A stretch of 64,000 bases of DNA from Flagellimonas hymeniacidonis (GTDB lineage: Bacteria; Bacteroidota; Bacteroidia; Flavobacteriales; Flavobacteriaceae). Position 1 is the stretch's first letter; every line of letters begins with the position of its first letter. Shown in pieces: positions 8,786 through 17,640 of this stretch. Position numbers and translations under genes: made by a program. Below the pieces are notes generated by a model. That model saw nothing but the letters and a program-made list of their open reading frames with translations. It was not told where the DNA came from and ran no database searches. Location of the stretch: contig NZ_VRUR01000002.1 in NCBI RefSeq assembly GCF_008040165.1, forward strand, positions 930,001 through 994,000, read 5' to 3'.

Positions 8786-10037
8786 ATGTCTTGTCATTTA
8801 AAATTAAAACATTCTCTTTTTGTTTTTGGTGTTTTCCCAATGTAAACCCAATGTAACTCCATAAAAATGCAATGGGAATTGCCAAAAAGGCAATTGCACC
8901 CAACCCCCATCCAATGGCAACAAGTCCTGCGAACATCCAGCCAACCAGAGCATCCCCTCCTCGGTATATAGCGGTGTCGATGAAGTTTTTAGCCTTATAC
9001 TTTTCATCAAAAGAGGTTACGGTAAATAAAATTTCTTTTCCAGGACGTAAGAGGACGAAATTCCCAGATCGATGAATAATCATCAGTACAGATATGATAC
9101 TTAGTGATGGGTTAAGCCCCAGAAAGATAAGACCGAGTCCCATGATAAATGGAATAGATGCCATTACTATGGATAACCCAACCATTTTTACAATTTTACT
9201 GGTAAAGAAAAACTGACCAACAATTGCAATGGCATTAACAGTAAAATCGATATTTGAAAAATAACCAATACGTGCTGAAGTACCAGTTAAGGTTTTTTCT
9301 ACAATATGTGCTTGTTCAAAGTAAAGTACGGTGGAAATGGAAGTGTAGAGCACCACAAAACCAACAATTCCCAGCAGATAATAGGATTTGGTAATCATTT
9401 TAACGCCTTCAAACAAATCAATAATAACAATAGAAGAATGTTGAGCTGCCCTGTTGAAATGATTTTTTTTAGGTGATAGGGCCAAAATACTTAGTATACA
9501 GAAGAGTGCCATCAATAAAAATACAGCTGCAAAGAGCAACAATATGCTAATAGAAAATTGAGCACTTAAATACTTTGCAATTACTGGCCCAGTTAGGGCC
9601 CCTAAACTTCCGCCGGAAGCTATGATTCCAAAAAACCGTTTGGAAGATTTACTAGAAAATATATCTGCCATAAAACTCCAGAAAAGCGAGACCACAAACA
9701 GATTAAATACACTGAGCCAAATAAAAAATGAAATGGCCACAATTCGTGTTGACCCAAAAATTTCAAAGAGTGCATAGAACAACAGAATATTTGCCACAAA
9801 AAAGGAATAGGAAAATAGAAGTACGCTTCTAATGGAGTTTTTGGCAATCAAGAGAGCAAAAACAGGTACGACTAGCAGCATAGCGACAAAAGTGCCTGTA
9901 AACAACCATTGCATGTTTATGGCCCCATTTACAATACCCATTTCATCCCGCAAGGGTCTTAGAATAAAATAGGAGCAGAGCAGACAAAAAAAGTAGATGG
10001 ATGACCATGTCACCAGTTTCAGTTCGTTTTTTTTCAT
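8769..10037 (-). CDS. MFS/Tlc-type (nucleotide-transporter-like) membrane protein
   Basis: A 422-residue protein with about 12 transmembrane helices. The first helix and loop (YFFCLLCSYFILRPLRDEMG) match the signature region of the Tlc ATP/ADP translocase family and its bacterial MFS relatives. It is shorter than true energy-parasite Tlc proteins (about 500 residues), and free-living bacteria keep such homologues with unknown substrates, so nucleotide exchange should not be assumed. Its 3' end overlaps the aldo/keto reductase start, so the two form an operon. A 47-base gap separates it from the upstream DUF1579-like gene on the same strand. Confidence 0.75.
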   Translation of the reverse strand: MKKNELKLVTWSSIYFFCLLCSYFILRPLRDEMGIVNGAINMQWLFTGTFVAMLLVVPVFALLIAKNSIRSVLLFSYSFFVANILLFYALFEIFGSTRIVAISFFIWLSVFNLFVVSLFWSFMADIFSSKSSKRFFGIIASGGSLGALTGPVIAKYLSAQFSISILLLFAAVFLLMALFCILSILALSPKKNHFNRAAQHSSIVIIDLFEGVKMITKSYYLLGIVGFVVLYTSISTVLYFEQAHIVEKTLTGTSARIGYFSNIDFTVNAIAIVGQFFFTSKIVKMVGLSIVMASIPFIMGLGLIFLGLNPSLSIISVLMIIHRSGNFVLLRPGKEILFTVTSFDEKYKAKNFIDTAIYRGGDALVGWMFAGLVAIGWGLGAIAFLAIPIAFLWSYIGFTLGKHQKQKENVLILNDKTYENNV

Positions 10038-10084
10038 GGAGTTGTTGCTTCCGTTTAGAGAAATGCCAAACTTCTATTGACGAA

Positions 10085-10684
10085 TCAGTCCTGCTTCTTA
10101 GAAGCAATCTTTTTCCCGGTGCCCTTAACGGTAAGATTGAATTTGGTAATGGGCATATCTGGAAAATTTGCAACATTTTTTCTTGTGTAAGAGGTGTTGC
10201 CTTCATCAAATAGGTATATATCCTCATAGCGCTCTTTCCCATTTCTCACATCCAATTCGCCTTGAATGGTCATAGCGCGGGTTATGGAATCGTAATTCAA
10301 GTATTCTTTTGCCGTTCCAGGCCAGTTACTATAGATTCCTATCCGCTCAAAACCATCAACAAAGTTTCCGTATCTAATGGCTTCTAAAAAAGTTCTCTCT
10401 CTGTCTTTAAACCGGCCGCTATCGCAGGTGACCTCACCCTTGCAAATAATATATTTAGGTTCCCTATTTAAATCAAGATCATAATAGCAGGTTTGGGTGC
10501 CTTTTTCGGTAAACCAAATTCCCTTTTCTGGATGGTAGGTATTGTAGAACTCGAATTGTATCTCCCATGTTCCAATTAAAAAGTCTAGATTTCTGATAGA
10601 AGGCTTGCTTTCCGCTTTTTGAGCAAAAAGAGTACTGGAAAAGAATAATACAGTGAGGAAAGTAAGTAGCTTTTTATATGTCAT
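10085..10684 (-). CDS. secreted DUF1579-like (lipocalin-fold) protein
   Basis: A 199-residue protein with a Sec signal peptide (MTYKKLLTFLTVLFFSSTLFA, then Q). The opening of the mature domain, RNLDFLIGTWEIQFEFYN, is typical of DUF1579/THAP4-like beta barrels, with a later RERTFLEAIRYGNFVDGFERI strand pair and ITKFNLTVKGTGKK near the end. A periplasmic or surface beta-barrel role is inferred; the ligand is unknown. It is probably transcribed ahead of the Tlc-like transporter gene. Confidence 0.55.
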   Translation of the reverse strand: MTYKKLLTFLTVLFFSSTLFAQKAESKPSIRNLDFLIGTWEIQFEFYNTYHPEKGIWFTEKGTQTCYYDLDLNREPKYIICKGEVTCDSGRFKDRERTFLEAIRYGNFVDGFERIGIYSNWPGTAKEYLNYDSITRAMTIQGELDVRNGKERYEDIYLFDEGNTSYTRKNVANFPDMPITKFNLTVKGTGKKIASKKQD

Positions 10685-10787
10685 TTTGAAAAGGAATTTG
10701 AATTAATACTGGAACTAGTTACAAATTCCAAGTCCTTTTCAATGGCGCATTGGTAAATCTATATGAGTGATTTATAAATCAAGGATT

Positions 10788-11828
10788 TTATGAGTGGTTA
10801 TCCCTGAATTTGGACGGTGTGGTATTCTCAGTTTTTTTAAAAAAGCTATTAAAAGAAGAAAGGGAGTTAAAACCACAGTCGTACGCAATGTTGGCAATTT
10901 TAATATGGGCGTAGTCTGGATGCAACAACTTTTGTTTAGCCTCCTCAATTCGATATCCATTCAAAAAATCGGGGAAGCTTTTCCCAATCCCATTATTGAC
11001 AATATAGGACACCAAGTATGAAGGTAGCTTTAGCGCTTTTCCAACTTTGTTTAAGGTGCAATTTGGATCTAAAAATAATTTTTGCTCCTGCATTAAAAGA
11101 TTAAGCTGTTTCACATGCGCATTGAGCTCCCTCTCCGAAAGTTTAATATTCTGATGCTTTTTAGAGGGATTGTATTTTAAAAGTGATGGATTTTTAAAGA
11201 GCAAAAAGGCCAAAAAATAGATAAATGGAAGGTAAATAATGGGGCCTAACAAGTAAGGCGTTATGCCCAAAATATAATTTGAAAAATATAAAAATTGAAA
11301 CACCGCTGTCCCAATCAACAAAGACAATATCCAAATAATGTGGCTATGGGTCAAAGGAGTGGAACGCTTAGAAAAAAAGTGAACCCCTAAAAGAATTAGC
11401 CCTAGAAAGCTATAGCTGATTTGGTGAAACAATAAGGATGTATATCCTCCAGCATACCAAAAGCCATCCAAAGAAAGCGTGGTGATAGACAACAGCAACA
11501 AAACCCCTGGTAGAAAATGCAAAAGGTTGAACCAAGACCATTTTCTAGGAAATAAGAAATGGAGTGCATAAAGAAACAAGGCTGGTCCAGAGACAGCGTG
11601 GGCCATAAAACCGAAATTAATTACCCAGATGGGGGTACTATCCAAATATACCCAGAGAATAGACTTGGCAAGTCGAATGGTTATGGCAACAAAAAAAAGA
11701 CAGAGCAAAAGATTTCTATAATCTTTTTTACGCTCATAAAAACTATAAAAGGCCATCAACAGGCTTTGTGTAGCACCTACTCCGGCAATGAACACTTCCA
11801 ATTCTTTGTTGATCCTGGCTGTTTGCAT
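10788..11828 (-). CDS. membrane-anchored AraC-family transcriptional regulator
   Basis: A 346-residue protein with two halves. Residues about 10-215 hold seven hydrophobic helices (for example AGVGATQSLLMAFYSFYERK and FGFMAHAVSGPALFLYALHF). Residues about 235-346 form an AraC-type double HTH (LNKVGKALKLPSYLVSYIVN, then IANIAYDCGFNSLSSFNSFF and a final TPSKFRDN). This architecture, with DNA-binding domain tethered to a sensor-like membrane domain, is common in Bacteroidota and has no settled ligand. It is divergent from lpdA across 178 bases. Confidence 0.88.
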   Translation of the reverse strand: MQTARINKELEVFIAGVGATQSLLMAFYSFYERKKDYRNLLLCLFFVAITIRLAKSILWVYLDSTPIWVINFGFMAHAVSGPALFLYALHFLFPRKWSWFNLLHFLPGVLLLLSITTLSLDGFWYAGGYTSLLFHQISYSFLGLILLGVHFFSKRSTPLTHSHIIWILSLLIGTAVFQFLYFSNYILGITPYLLGPIIYLPFIYFLAFLLFKNPSLLKYNPSKKHQNIKLSERELNAHVKQLNLLMQEQKLFLDPNCTLNKVGKALKLPSYLVSYIVNNGIGKSFPDFLNGYRIEEAKQKLLHPDYAHIKIANIAYDCGFNSLSSFNSFFKKTENTTPSKFRDNHS

Positions 11829-12006
11829 ATTCTAAATGAAACTCAATTTAAACAAATTTTATGGTAATTAAATGAATGTTTAAATTAAAGATATATACAG
11901 TTCTTCCCTTGATAAAATCAAATCTAAAAAGAAGCACCTCTTTTCACATAAACATTGTTATTTTTGTAGTGATTATCGAACAAAGTAATATCCCTAAGAA
12001 TTAGAT

Positions 12007-13413
12007 ATGAATCAATACGATGTGGCCGTTATTGGCTCTGGACCTGGAGGCTATGTAGCGGCAATTCGCTGTGCGCAATTAGGAATGAAAACAGCAATTA
12101 TAGAAAAGTACAGCACCTTGGGCGGTACCTGTCTAAATGTGGGTTGTATTCCATCAAAAGCACTTTTGGATTCTTCGCATCATTATGAAGATGCCATAAA
12201 ACATTTTGAAGAACACGGAATTGATATTCCTGGAGAAGTCAAAGTGAATTTAAAGCAAATGATCGCTAGAAAACAAGGAGTCGTTGACCAAACAACCAAG
12301 GGTATCGAGTTCTTAATGGATAAAAACAAGATTGATGTATACCAGGGAGTGGGAAGCTTTAAAGATGCCACGCATATTAATATAGATAAGGCCGATGCCA
12401 AAACGGAGACCATTGAGGCAAAGCACATCATTATTGCCACGGGTTCTAAACCATCTAGCCTACCTTTTATAAAAATTGATAAAGAACGGGTCATAACATC
12501 AACAGAAGCTTTGAAGCTCAAGGAAATCCCTAAGCACATGATCGTGATTGGCGGTGGGGTTATTGGCTTAGAACTTGGGCAAGTATACAAGCGTTTAGGT
12601 TCAGAAGTTACCGTAATAGAATTTATGGACCGGATTATTCCTGGAATGGACGGAGGACTTTCCAAAGAATTGATGAGGTCATTAAAAAAGCAAAAAGTAA
12701 AATTCAATCTATCCCATAAGGTAAAATCTGTTGAAAGAAAAGGGAATGAGGTGATTGTAAAGGCAGACGATAAAAAAGGACAAGAAGTCACTTTTACCGG
12801 AGACTATTGTTTGGTTTCTGTTGGGCGAAGACCTTACACAGATGGATTGAATGCCGAAGCCGCTGGAGTGAAATTGGATGATAGGGGTAGAGTAGAAGTC
12901 AATGACCATTTACAGACCAATGTTTCCAACATTTATGCTATTGGTGATGTGGTTCGCGGAGCGATGCTGGCACACAAAGCTGAAGAAGAAGGAACTATGG
13001 TTGCAGAATTGATTGCTGGTCAAAAACCACATATCAATTACAATCTAATTCCTGGAGTTGTGTATACTTGGCCAGAAGTTGCAGCCGTAGGTAAAACCGA
13101 AGAAGAATTGAAAGAAGCAGGTATTGCTTATAAAGTAGGACAGTTTCCCATGCGTGCTTTGGGTCGTGCCAGGGCCAGTATGGATATAGATGGTTTCGTG
13201 AAAATATTAGCGGATAAAGCTACAGATGAGGTACTAGGTGTGCACATGATCGGTGCCCGTTGTGCCGATTTAATTACAGAAGGGGTCACCGCTATGGAAT
13301 TTAGAGCTTCAGCAGAGGATATAGCGCGAATGAGTCATGCGCATCCAACCTATGCTGAGGCTGTAAAAGAGGCTGCTTTGGCTGCCACGGAGGACAGAGC
13401 TCTTCATATCTAA
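12007..13413 (+). CDS. lpdA: dihydrolipoyl dehydrogenase (E3)
   Basis: A 468-residue FAD/NAD flavoprotein that reoxidises dihydrolipoamide for the 2-oxo acid dehydrogenase and glycine cleavage complexes. FAD motif GSGPGGY is at residues 10-16, the redox disulfide is C42/C47 in GTCLNVGC, and the NAD motif is GGGVIGLELG. A second FAD segment is IYAIGDVVRGAMLAHKAEEE, and the C-terminal active-site His-Glu pair lies in HAHPTYAE. Length and all motifs are canonical. A TATTTTTG box at 11959-11966 fits a Bacteroidota -7 element, but I see no good -33 partner. Confidence 0.97.
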   Translation: MNQYDVAVIGSGPGGYVAAIRCAQLGMKTAIIEKYSTLGGTCLNVGCIPSKALLDSSHHYEDAIKHFEEHGIDIPGEVKVNLKQMIARKQGVVDQTTKGIEFLMDKNKIDVYQGVGSFKDATHINIDKADAKTETIEAKHIIIATGSKPSSLPFIKIDKERVITSTEALKLKEIPKHMIVIGGGVIGLELGQVYKRLGSEVTVIEFMDRIIPGMDGGLSKELMRSLKKQKVKFNLSHKVKSVERKGNEVIVKADDKKGQEVTFTGDYCLVSVGRRPYTDGLNAEAAGVKLDDRGRVEVNDHLQTNVSNIYAIGDVVRGAMLAHKAEEEGTMVAELIAGQKPHINYNLIPGVVYTWPEVAAVGKTEEELKEAGIAYKVGQFPMRALGRARASMDIDGFVKILADKATDEVLGVHMIGARCADLITEGVTAMEFRASAEDIARMSHAHPTYAEAVKEAALAATEDRALHI

Positions 13414-13422
13414 ACCGCAGTT

Positions 13423-14148
13423 ATGATAAGGAAATTTTTGTTTTTGGTAGGACTGATTCTGGTTTCCTGTAGTTCAGATGACACTGGTGAGGTGCCCGAT
13501 GGAGATACTCCAGAGCAAACTGGACTTACCGAATTCCAACTCGAATTTATAGAAGAATATCATTACGTTACCTTTAATCTTAGCCCAACCTCTTTTGGTG
13601 GGAATCTTAATGAAAAATGGAGCGAAGAAGTCAAAATCTTTCTAGATGGGGGTGCAGATGCCAGTTACCAAGAATCTGTCGAAAATCAGATTTCTACCCT
13701 AAACGATTATATGACTGATGGAACTACATTGGAAGTTGTAAATGCGCTTTCAGAGGCAAACGTACATTTGTATTTAGGTCCAGCGGTAGATATAGAAAAC
13801 TTATGGCCGGATATGTTCTCATTTCTTTCTCAAGGTAGTTTTCAAGGCTATGCGCTCTATTCAAGTAGTTCATCTAACATCAACTTCGGCCGTATTTGGG
13901 TAAACAATGACGGAATGCCCATATTTACACATGAATTAGGTCATGTTTTAGGCTTTGGCCATGCCAGTGATGCACGTTGCGGCCAAAACTCAAGCTTTAT
14001 GTGCTCAAGTCTATCCAATGGATTCTCAACTTTTGATACAGGCATGATTAAAACACTATATCATCCCGATATCACTGTTGGAAAGACATTTCAACAGCTT
14101 CGGCCTGTTATAGAAGAATTATTGCTATCTGAATCCATTGCACTTTAA
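13423..14148 (+). CDS. lipoprotein zinc metalloprotease (metzincin-like)
   Basis: A 241-residue protein with a lipoprotein signal peptide ending in a lipobox (LVSC, Cys about 16) followed by an acidic S/D/E-rich stretch that suggests surface export. The zinc site HELGHVLGFGH spans residues 170-180 and fits HExxHxxGxxH of metzincins (H170, H174, H180 ligands; E171 base). A downstream SSFMCSS segment is at the place of the Met-turn. The protein is short, with no recognisable propeptide. It starts 9 bases after lpdA, so it may be co-transcribed, though no functional link is evident. Confidence 0.8.
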   Translation: MIRKFLFLVGLILVSCSSDDTGEVPDGDTPEQTGLTEFQLEFIEEYHYVTFNLSPTSFGGNLNEKWSEEVKIFLDGGADASYQESVENQISTLNDYMTDGTTLEVVNALSEANVHLYLGPAVDIENLWPDMFSFLSQGSFQGYALYSSSSSNINFGRIWVNNDGMPIFTHELGHVLGFGHASDARCGQNSSFMCSSLSNGFSTFDTGMIKTLYHPDITVGKTFQQLRPVIEELLLSESIAL

Positions 14149-14231
14149 CCATATATTTCAAAATAGCTCACCTACTTTTTGAAAAGGACTCAAAAATAAT
14201 AGTCGACAATCACCATATTACTTAAAACAAT

Positions 14232-14261
14232 GAGTCCTGACTATCGAAATAGCCAGGACTC
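14232..14261. terminator. hairpin between convergent genes, candidate bidirectional terminator
   Basis: GAGTCCTG and CAGGACTC form a perfect 8-bp stem. An A/C mismatch and a CTAT/ATAG extension follow around a CGAA tetraloop. It lies between the metalloprotease gene and the convergent DUF3179 gene. No strong U-tract follows on either strand, so termination efficiency is uncertain. Confidence 0.55.
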
Positions 14262-14281
14262 TCCTCCTCATCATAGCAACC

Positions 14282-15691
14282 CTACTTTATTAATGTTACC
14301 TCTGGAAAAGCAGCCTTATAGCCAAACCAAAAGGCATTATGGGAAGGAAAACGTTCTAATTTTGTTCCATTGGAATTGAACAATCCATTTTCTTTGAGAC
14401 TCCATGCAATTCCGTTTTCATCAATGACCTTACTGCCTCGGTCATAATCTTTAAATTTTAAACCTTTGGTTTTAAACACGCGATGTGCACTTGTTTTATC
14501 TGTAAACACCGTAAATGCGACTGTGCCTATTTTATTTTGATAGATAGGATGCTTTCTTAAAAAGTTACTGCTAATGGCTAAATTTTCATTAGATACATCT
14601 GGCAATCTTAGTGCAAGAATTTCATCTTTGTTTTTTAAGCTGCTGTCAATTTTGGGAACAGTAAACATTAAGTCATCGGTGGAAAAGTAATCCTTATAGG
14701 CAACACCCTCTCTATAGTCCCTTCGGTGCCCTGTATCCAAGGATAACACTTTGGTGTCTGGATGTCTTTTCTGCCATTCACCCCAAGTAGTGGTCACCAC
14801 GCTTAAATAATCAAGTTTTATTCCCTTACCTACCAGAGGCCCAATAACAGGCTCACCTTCCAAAGTACTCCAAAGCGATTGGGTGGCCTTGTCATACATC
14901 AATTTATTAGAACGATATAAAAACCCACTAGTGCCCAATTCATGATTGGTGCCTTCGTGTTTTGTTTTATATAAAATAACCGTACCACATAAGGTGCAAT
15001 ACACTCCTGCAACATCAATTCCACCAACTTGGTCCACAAACATTTCATGCCAAGCCAAGATTTGTTTTGGATAGGCTCTGGCATCTCCATTCACTTCAAT
15101 ACCAAAAACGGTGGCACTATCGCTTAGGTACGTTGCTTCCAAAGGACTTATCATTTTAGGGTTGCGCAATGGTGGAATACCATCTTGAAGCACACCTCCC
15201 CAACGCACTTCATCCAACCGTATCAAAGATTGCTTGCTTCTATTTGAAAAGTATTTTTTAAATTTTGGATCAATATATTCGTGCAGTTCTCCTTTAAATT
15301 GATAGTACTCTTCTGAATAGGTTGCATTCTTATTCCATAACCATTGAAACCATTTGTCGTAATCGAAACCAAACTGTTTATTTGTCTTTTGCTCCAATAA
15401 TTTGAGAAGTTTATTTGAATGAGCGGTGGATCTAGAAAAATATATGGATTCCAAAAGCATGATTTCATAACTCTCCTCCCAATTAGAAGCTATAAAACTT
15501 AATGCTCTGGCTGTTGCATCTGAATCACTTTCGTTCAGTAAATCCAAAAAATAGGAGGTAATTTCTTTTTGGTTAGCCATAGCCTCACTCTCCATTTTAG
15601 GTCCAGAATTATTTTGGAAATAGTATAGGGATGCCACGGAAAGGTAAACAGAGAAAAACAAAAAACTTTTAAGCTTGAATGCTGTTAACAT
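14282..15691 (-). CDS. DUF3179 domain protein, membrane-anchored or secreted
   Basis: A 469-residue protein with an N-terminal hydrophobic segment (SFLFFSVYLSVASLYYF). The DUF3179 core occupies about residues 165-460, with YLSDSATVFGIEVNGDARAYP, GVYCTLCGTVILY (a Cys pair), GTSGFLYRSNKLMYD and SLWSTLEGEPVIGPL. DUF3179 proteins are widespread in marine bacteria and remain functionally unassigned. The CTLC motif could bind metal or form a disulfide. The N-terminal ~150 residues are helical and not recognised. It appears monocistronic. Confidence 0.75.
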   Translation of the reverse strand: MLTAFKLKSFLFFSVYLSVASLYYFQNNSGPKMESEAMANQKEITSYFLDLLNESDSDATARALSFIASNWEESYEIMLLESIYFSRSTAHSNKLLKLLEQKTNKQFGFDYDKWFQWLWNKNATYSEEYYQFKGELHEYIDPKFKKYFSNRSKQSLIRLDEVRWGGVLQDGIPPLRNPKMISPLEATYLSDSATVFGIEVNGDARAYPKQILAWHEMFVDQVGGIDVAGVYCTLCGTVILYKTKHEGTNHELGTSGFLYRSNKLMYDKATQSLWSTLEGEPVIGPLVGKGIKLDYLSVVTTTWGEWQKRHPDTKVLSLDTGHRRDYREGVAYKDYFSTDDLMFTVPKIDSSLKNKDEILALRLPDVSNENLAISSNFLRKHPIYQNKIGTVAFTVFTDKTSAHRVFKTKGLKFKDYDRGSKVIDENGIAWSLKENGLFNSNGTKLERFPSHNAFWFGYKAAFPEVTLIK

Positions 15692-15771
15692 AAATATGCA
15701 TTTATGCTAGTTCAGTCGATTTAAAGGCCTAGAAATCTTGTATTTAACTCTTTTTTATGAGAAGAATAGGT

Positions 15772-16971
15772 TTACTGGTTTTTGGCCAAACCAAAAATAC
15801 GATGCAGAAAAACTCTTGTTTTAAGGTATATTTCTTTGCGGATGGGTTTGCTAGCCTTATATAAATCGACACTTTGATTTTTGGCATAATCCAATCCCCA
15901 GGCAATGTTACCCTTAATTTCAGATTCATACTTGTTGTACCTCAATGCAAGAAATGTGCAGGCAAGCATAAATACCAATGTTGTTGGAATTACTACTGAC
16001 GGTGTTACTATATGGTTAAAGAATCTATACAAGCCCAAGCCAGTAAAGCTACCATATAGAATTATAAAATGGATGACATAAATAGATAAAGTGTTGGCAC
16101 CAATGCTTAGCACTGTTTTATTCGTCATGAACTTACGAAACAGCATAAAAACCGCGAACGCAAGGAGCACATCTCCTAACCTGATGAACAAGTAATTGTT
16201 AAAGAAGATGTCTGCAAAAAGTTGCACACCAGTCAATCTATGTATAAACAGAAATACATCTGACGAGGTAAAAATTAGCAAACAACCCACAGCAAGTGCC
16301 GTACTTATGGCAACATCATACAAATACTTATAGTCTTTAAATCTGTTAAACAGGATGGATATAAACCCTCCTAATGTGGCATAACCCAACCAAGGGATTA
16401 TTGTGAATACAGAACCGTTGGCCTTAGTAAAATAATTGGCTATCGCATCTGGCAAAAATGAAAATGACCATTGTTTATAGGTTGGTTCAAAAAGAAATAA
16501 AACCAAAGTAATCCCTATAAGCAAAGATGGGAAAAGGTATTTTTTCTTTTCAGCCGAAAAAAGATAAATCCCGATTAAGGCCAAAATGGAAAGCCCTATA
16601 CAATGTAAAACATCGACCAAATAGAAGGAGTCATAAATTTCCCCATTAAAAATCCCAAAAAGATTCATGCGCAACAGATAGCCTATCAACAATAATTGTA
16701 GACCTCGTCTAATTCCTTTTTTCACTCTTGGATTTTCGAACCCTTTTTGAGGGACTTTAATGAGCAGGTAGGTGAAAATAAAACCAGAAACCGTGAAGAA
16801 AACGGGAGCGGTTATACCTCTAAAATAAAGCCAAACGGTAAAAATAATGTTCTCCCTGTCCCTAAAAACAGGGTCTAGCAAACCATCTATAAAATGCCCT
16901 TGAAGCATCATTAGAATAGCCCATGCACGCATGGCATCTATAAAAAATAACCTGTTGGTTTTGGCTTTCAT
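15772..16971 (-). CDS. acyltransferase-like / DUF1624-type multi-pass membrane protein
   Basis: A 399-residue protein with about ten transmembrane helices. The first helix region (RLFFIDAMRAWAILMMLQGH) has the R-x-x-x-(I/L)D-xxRA-xA...H arrangement shared by heparan-glucosaminide N-acetyltransferase-like (DUF1624/DUF418) and acyltransferase-3 proteins. TAPVFFTVSGFIFTYLLIK forms the next conserved helix. Such proteins typically acylate cell-envelope glycans using cytosolic acyl donors; the acceptor is unknown here. It is divergent from the FMN reductase gene. Confidence 0.7.
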   Translation of the reverse strand: MKAKTNRLFFIDAMRAWAILMMLQGHFIDGLLDPVFRDRENIIFTVWLYFRGITAPVFFTVSGFIFTYLLIKVPQKGFENPRVKKGIRRGLQLLLIGYLLRMNLFGIFNGEIYDSFYLVDVLHCIGLSILALIGIYLFSAEKKKYLFPSLLIGITLVLFLFEPTYKQWSFSFLPDAIANYFTKANGSVFTIIPWLGYATLGGFISILFNRFKDYKYLYDVAISTALAVGCLLIFTSSDVFLFIHRLTGVQLFADIFFNNYLFIRLGDVLLAFAVFMLFRKFMTNKTVLSIGANTLSIYVIHFIILYGSFTGLGLYRFFNHIVTPSVVIPTTLVFMLACTFLALRYNKYESEIKGNIAWGLDYAKNQSVDLYKASKPIRKEIYLKTRVFLHRIFGLAKNQ

Positions 16972-16990
16972 TGGTAAACTATTATCCTAT

Positions 16991-17056
16991 ATACTTGCCT
17001 AACAGCTAGTTTGGACGTTTCGCGATGCGAAATTAGACAAAATACTCGCAAGTATT
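16991..17056. promoter_or_regulatory. inverted repeats in a divergent intergenic region
   Basis: Three symmetrical elements lie between the acyltransferase-like and FMN reductase genes. TTTCGC-GAT-GCGAAA is at 17018-17032, AATACT-CGCA-AGTATT at 17041-17056, and ATACTTGC at 16991-16998 mirrors GCAAGTAT at 17048-17055. They could be operators or alternative RNA folds; no regulator is encoded next to them. Confidence 0.3.
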
Positions 17057-17100
17057 ACCCAATTGAGGTATTTTAGCGAAACAAACAACATTTTCTATAT

Positions 17101-17634
17101 ATGGCTGCAATTTTGGCATTAGCAGGAAGCAATTCTTCAACTTCTATCAATTTTAAACTCGTGCGGCATACCGCTGCACTGATACAAAACCATGAAGTTC
17201 AGATGCTAAACATGTCAAGATATCCTTTCCCTATATTTAGCGAGGATGAGGAAAAACAAAAGGGCTATTCCAATTCTTTAATTGAACTAAAAAATGATAT
17301 CGCCAACGCAAATGCGTTGATACTTTCTGTAAACGAGCACAATGGCAATCCCTCCGCGTATTTTAAAAATGTATTGGATTGGTTGTCAAGATTGGAACGA
17401 AAGTTTTTGTTGGATACAAAGGTGCTGTTAATGTCTACGGCTCCAGGAAAAAGAGGAGGAATTGGTGCATTGGAGGTAATCCAAAACTTGTTACCTAGGT
17501 TTGGTGCCGAAATTGCATCTACATTTTCTCTGCCCTCTTTCCATGAGAATTTTAATGAAAATGGAATAAGCGACGAAACCCTAAAAAAACAACATCAGGT
17601 AGCCTTGGATGTGTTTTTGGAAACCATTAAGTAA
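17101..17634 (+). CDS. NADPH-dependent FMN reductase family flavoprotein
   Basis: A 177-residue flavodoxin-like protein. The N-terminal LALAGSNSSTSINFKLV is the FMN-phosphate loop of the NADPH-dependent FMN reductase family (ChrR/YieF/SsuE-like), and LSVNEHNGNPSAYFKNVLDW corresponds to the family's P-E-Y-N-x-S-xP-xxLKNxxDW segment. It reduces flavins, quinones or similar acceptors in the cytosol. It sits 6 bases before pabB, so co-transcription is likely. Confidence 0.85.
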   Translation: MAAILALAGSNSSTSINFKLVRHTAALIQNHEVQMLNMSRYPFPIFSEDEEKQKGYSNSLIELKNDIANANALILSVNEHNGNPSAYFKNVLDWLSRLERKFLLDTKVLLMSTAPGKRGGIGALEVIQNLLPRFGAEIASTFSLPSFHENFNENGISDETLKKQHQVALDVFLETIK

Positions 17635-17640
17635 ATTTCA

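Noticed and set aside
11959-11966. TATTTTTG as a -7 element for lpdA
   Set aside because: Good -7 match but no -33 partner around 11937-11940; not strong enough to annotate as a promoter.
12183-12791. Long minus-strand open frame opposite lpdA (202 codons)
   Set aside because: lpdA is unmistakable on the plus strand with all catalytic motifs. The antisense translation is Ser/Thr/Ile-rich with no recognisable domain, typical of a shadow frame.
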